The notes under the pieces are model-generated. The model worked only from the letters and a program-made list of their open reading frames with translations, had not been told where the DNA came from and did not search any database. This document shows, one piece after another, positions 60,901 through 64,000 of a stretch of 64,000 nt of DNA (the first letter of the stretch is position 1; each line of letters starts with the position of its first letter). The stretch is from NCBI GenBank assembly GCA_013399115.1, contig VXAA01000627.1:62001-126000 (forward strand), read 5' to 3'. The DNA comes from Anseranas semipalmata. Lineage: Eukaryota; Chordata; Aves; Anseriformes; Anseranatidae. The translations under genes and the position numbers were made by a program.

Positions 60901-63900
60901 CTGTGCCAGACAGATAGTCACAAACAGCTTAGGGATGGCACAGAAATGCCGAGCTGTGGGACTTGGAAACACAACAGCAAATGAAACTTGCTCAAGGCAA
61001 GTTACATTACTCTTCTGGCCCTGGTAAGACAGTGCCTAAGGGCAGGTTTTCTGGGACAAGCCATTTCTGAAGGCCTCAGATAGCCACAAGCCTAGTTCAG
61101 CTGACTGGAAAGCCTCTGGCCTGCTGCACCATATCCACCTTGAGTATTGGGAGTCCTCACCTTCTGGAGACCCAAACTTTCGGCAGGCATCAGCCCTCTC
61201 AGAGGCAGTGTCGCTAAAGGCCAAAATAGAAGGCCAGTTTCTAGCAGCAAGATTTCTATTTTCCTTACTGGACAACAGCCAATACCTTTGCTCAAGCAGG
61301 AACAACCACGACAAATTGCAAAGGGTGCCTCATCCAACAGCATCAGCAAGCAGAACTTTCTCTCCTCTAGCTGCCCTGAAGGGGAACCAGCACCGACCAC
61401 AGGCACAGGGCAACACCGCCTCAGTGGTTTTATTTTTGCCAACAGAGGACAGGGAGGCCCTGCTGCTGTTTCCTAAACCAGCAGTTCTCAGCTATGATAG
61501 ACCAGACAACTCTTATTTTTTTCTGTAACCATTTGGGCAGAAATGAAGTCTCTTGGATGATCGCTGTAAACAAAAAGGCAGAGAAACTGTAACATTACCC
61601 CAGCTATGCCTGAAAAACTCAGCTCTAAGTATTTTGGCTGTAGATCCAAGCATGCATGTCTTATCATGCACTGTTAATTCTGGAAGCATTGAGGAAAAAG
61701 GGAGGGGAAAACTGAAAAGCTATCAGATGAGAAGTTTTTCATTTCTTGAAACTTTTTTTTTTTTTAATCTTATCTCTAAGTAACTCATATTAAACTTTCT
61801 GCTTCTGCAAACTGCAGTCACAAATCACTGGAAAGAAGGAATGGGATTTGTGCTCCAAGTTATCATTTCACTGCCACTGAAAACTATTTTAAATTATTCA
61901 TCAGTGGAAACTCAGCATACATAAATATGGCTTAGTGCCCAGTTCTTGGTCTAACCACTGAGACCAAGTCACTGGGAAAGTGGCTGTTTTCTCAGGCAGA
62001 CAGATTTAGGAGCTAAACCACAGAATAACATCTGGATTTAATAACATTAAACCCGTGCCAAAAATCAGCTATAAATGTAACCGGCCAGCCCACCAGCCTT
62101 CTTCATTTAGGCCTGTTGCACGGAAAAGTCCTGCAAAAGGTTAGATTCAAGATCTAGTCAGAGAGCCTGGAAATTCGCTGCTGGATTATGCTAAGGAGTA
62201 TGTGCCAAGAGCAATGCTTTAAACAGGCCATTGGAAAAGGTTTGTAGAGATTAGGTCTTGTGGCTCCAAGGAACAGGAGGTTAAGATCTGCCTGGTTTTG
62301 CCAAGTCATATACAAACTAGGGCCTGATATCTCATGCATGAAACAAACACAGCCCAGTTAGGGGAGTGCCGGGGTAACTGAGCCTGACAACAGAGCTGAA
62401 ACAACATAAACTCTCTAAAAAAAATAATAAATCTCTGCTCCACCCTTTAAACAAGTGATCTCACAGGCATGAACATTGCACTGGATCAGCTGCAAAGAGT
62501 GGCATCCTGGAGCTGGGCTCATCTCCTTGCCTTCCCTTGCAGAGGGGCTCTTAGCAGAGCTATTAACCTTACCAATGCCAAGCTGTGAAAGCTGCAGCAT
62601 GGTTATGCTGTTCCCAAGGGCATGCATCCAACCTTCCTGAGGCAGTCCTTCAGGCAGCAGTAATTCAGGCCTCCCCACAGCAGGCTATAGGCAGTCTTAG
62701 AAGACCTCCACCAGTTGCAGCACATTTTTTCTTTCAAGTCTCACGATGTGCTTCCTTCCACCATATCTCATCTCCCCTACACTTTTGTGAGCCCTGCTTT
62801 GGGGCACCTCATCTTCACTGTGTGATCCAGCTTTCAGTGTCACCTCTCAGTGATGGCACAAGTGCCACCTCGCATCCAGCACCCAGGAGATGACCCATCT
62901 CTTCACAGGCAGAGAATTCCTAGCCCTTATTTCTGGTCTTTGCTGGGCTGTTACTCCACATGCACAGTTAACTGAAATCTGTCATGGTGCACTGACACAT
63001 CTGTCCTCCCCCTCAGAAAAAGAAAATTACAGTGGCCATTGAAGAACAACTCCATGGGAGAGGGCAAATCATTACACAGTGTATTAGGCAACTAAAATTG
63101 CTGCTCCTAGAGAGATTACTAGGCAAACCATTAGCCAAATTCTTCTTTCACCTTGAAGCAATAATTGCTCCTTTTTGAGAAAGGATGCGTGCAGCAAGAT
63201 TCTCAATTCGCAGGTACTGTACCAGGACAGAGTCGCCACATCTGAGCTAAAGAGAACAAGTTTATTTTCTTATATGTATTTTTATATATTTATATGTCAT
63301 AGGATTTCAAATTCCTAACACAGCAGTGCCTTGCTAGGATAAGAGCTGCACCGAGTGAGCTCTACACAAAACCAAAGCCAGGGATCTTTACCCAACAAGC
63401 TCAATGCTTTAACACAGATCAGAGAGTACATCGGTGAAGGGAAGAGATAGGTGATGGGCCTGAGGCTCACGGTCTACAATATCTACATCATTCAGCTGGC
63501 CTGGGACACAGACAAAAGCTGAACCCTGTTACCCAAGCATCAACCTCACACTGTAAGCTACCCAGCGCCAGCTGCTCTGTGGCACAAAACCAAAGTCCGT
63601 GGCACAAAACCAAAGCCCATCCCTGGCTGGAAATGCAGCCAGAGTCTGCCACGGTGCAGCCCGCGTGCGTGCGGCTGGAGGAGAGGTAAGAACCAGGTGG
63701 GACGGAAATGGGAAAGGTGAGGATTACAGCCCAGCCCTGCCCGGAGCAGGCACAAGCCCAGCTGCATGGCAAACAAAGGTATTTTTTATTATTGACTTGA
63801 AGGAGGGGCTCTCAAAGACTCCGTGTTGTAAAAACGCATGTTTTTGAAGTGTAGATGCCCCTTCCTCCACAGAACCTTTCTGGCTGGAGATGATATATGC

Positions 63901-64000
63901 CAGCAATCACATGCATTTTCATCTCAGAAATGGACTAGCTTGTACTGAGTGTGAAGGATTTAATTTAAAAATCCTGAGGCAAGACCATTCAGATACACCA

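Larger units (their letters stand above)
58721..64000. other. upstream flank of ATP8B5
   Basis: Apart from the candidate terminal exon at 60623-60900 and its AATAAA, I see no supported exon. The missing first ATP8B5 exon may lie here; very short ATG-to-donor candidates are given in the findings. Confidence 0.6.

Noticed and set aside
1..64000. Search for CRISPR arrays, tRNA/rRNA genes, intact retroviral or DNA-transposon genes
   Set aside because: No regularly spaced direct repeats, cloverleaf-like A/B box pairs, paired LTRs or gag/pol/transposase motifs other than the CR1 remnant were seen.

Overview
The window is vertebrate nuclear DNA, most likely from a bird. It is one multi-exon gene with long AT-leaning introns, no bacterial-style operons, and several avian-type CR1 LINE fragments that carry the characteristic 3' end (ATTCTATGATTCT-like in sense). 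The species cannot be fixed from the sequence. There is one ambiguous base (N) at 1740.

The main content is a P4-ATPase (phospholipid flippase) gene on the minus strand. Its coding exons run from 56968 down to the stop codon at 4597-4599. I reconstructed 26 consecutive coding exons. All have GT-AG introns and all phases match, giving an open frame of 1162 codons plus a stop with no lesion. All catalytic signatures of the family are intact: [28 protein letters not shown] and GDGAND, plus the C-terminal GYAFS motif. The protein is of the ATP8B subclass. Internal phrases, such as the one before the N domain ([11 protein letters not shown]), [13 protein letters not shown] in the P/N linker and NLYFNK..FVKC near TM7, point to ATP8B5 (FetA), which is a pseudogene in humans (ATP8B5P). 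Only the first coding exon, with the start codon, is not confidently located. It must lie above 56968, in this window or beyond it.

Layout: 1-4596 is downstream intergenic DNA with a CpG-rich block at about 1450-1900 that could be a neighbouring promoter. 4597-56968 is the ATPase gene, whose largest visible intron is 46325-56909. 56969-64000 is upstream DNA with an ancient CR1/L3-like LINE relic (about 57720-58720) and a possible terminal exon of another minus-strand gene (60623-60900) with a polyadenylation signal just beyond its stop.

Repeats: four young-looking CR1 pieces (10.7, 22.4, 42.0 and 47.8 kb), two ancient CR1/L3-like relics (15.5-16.6 and 57.7-58.7 kb), two related old repeat fragments (27.2 and 32.3 kb), and microsatellites, notably an (AAT)n/(AAC)n tract directly against the acceptor of one ATPase exon. 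I found no tRNA, rRNA, CRISPR array, intact transposon or viral gene.
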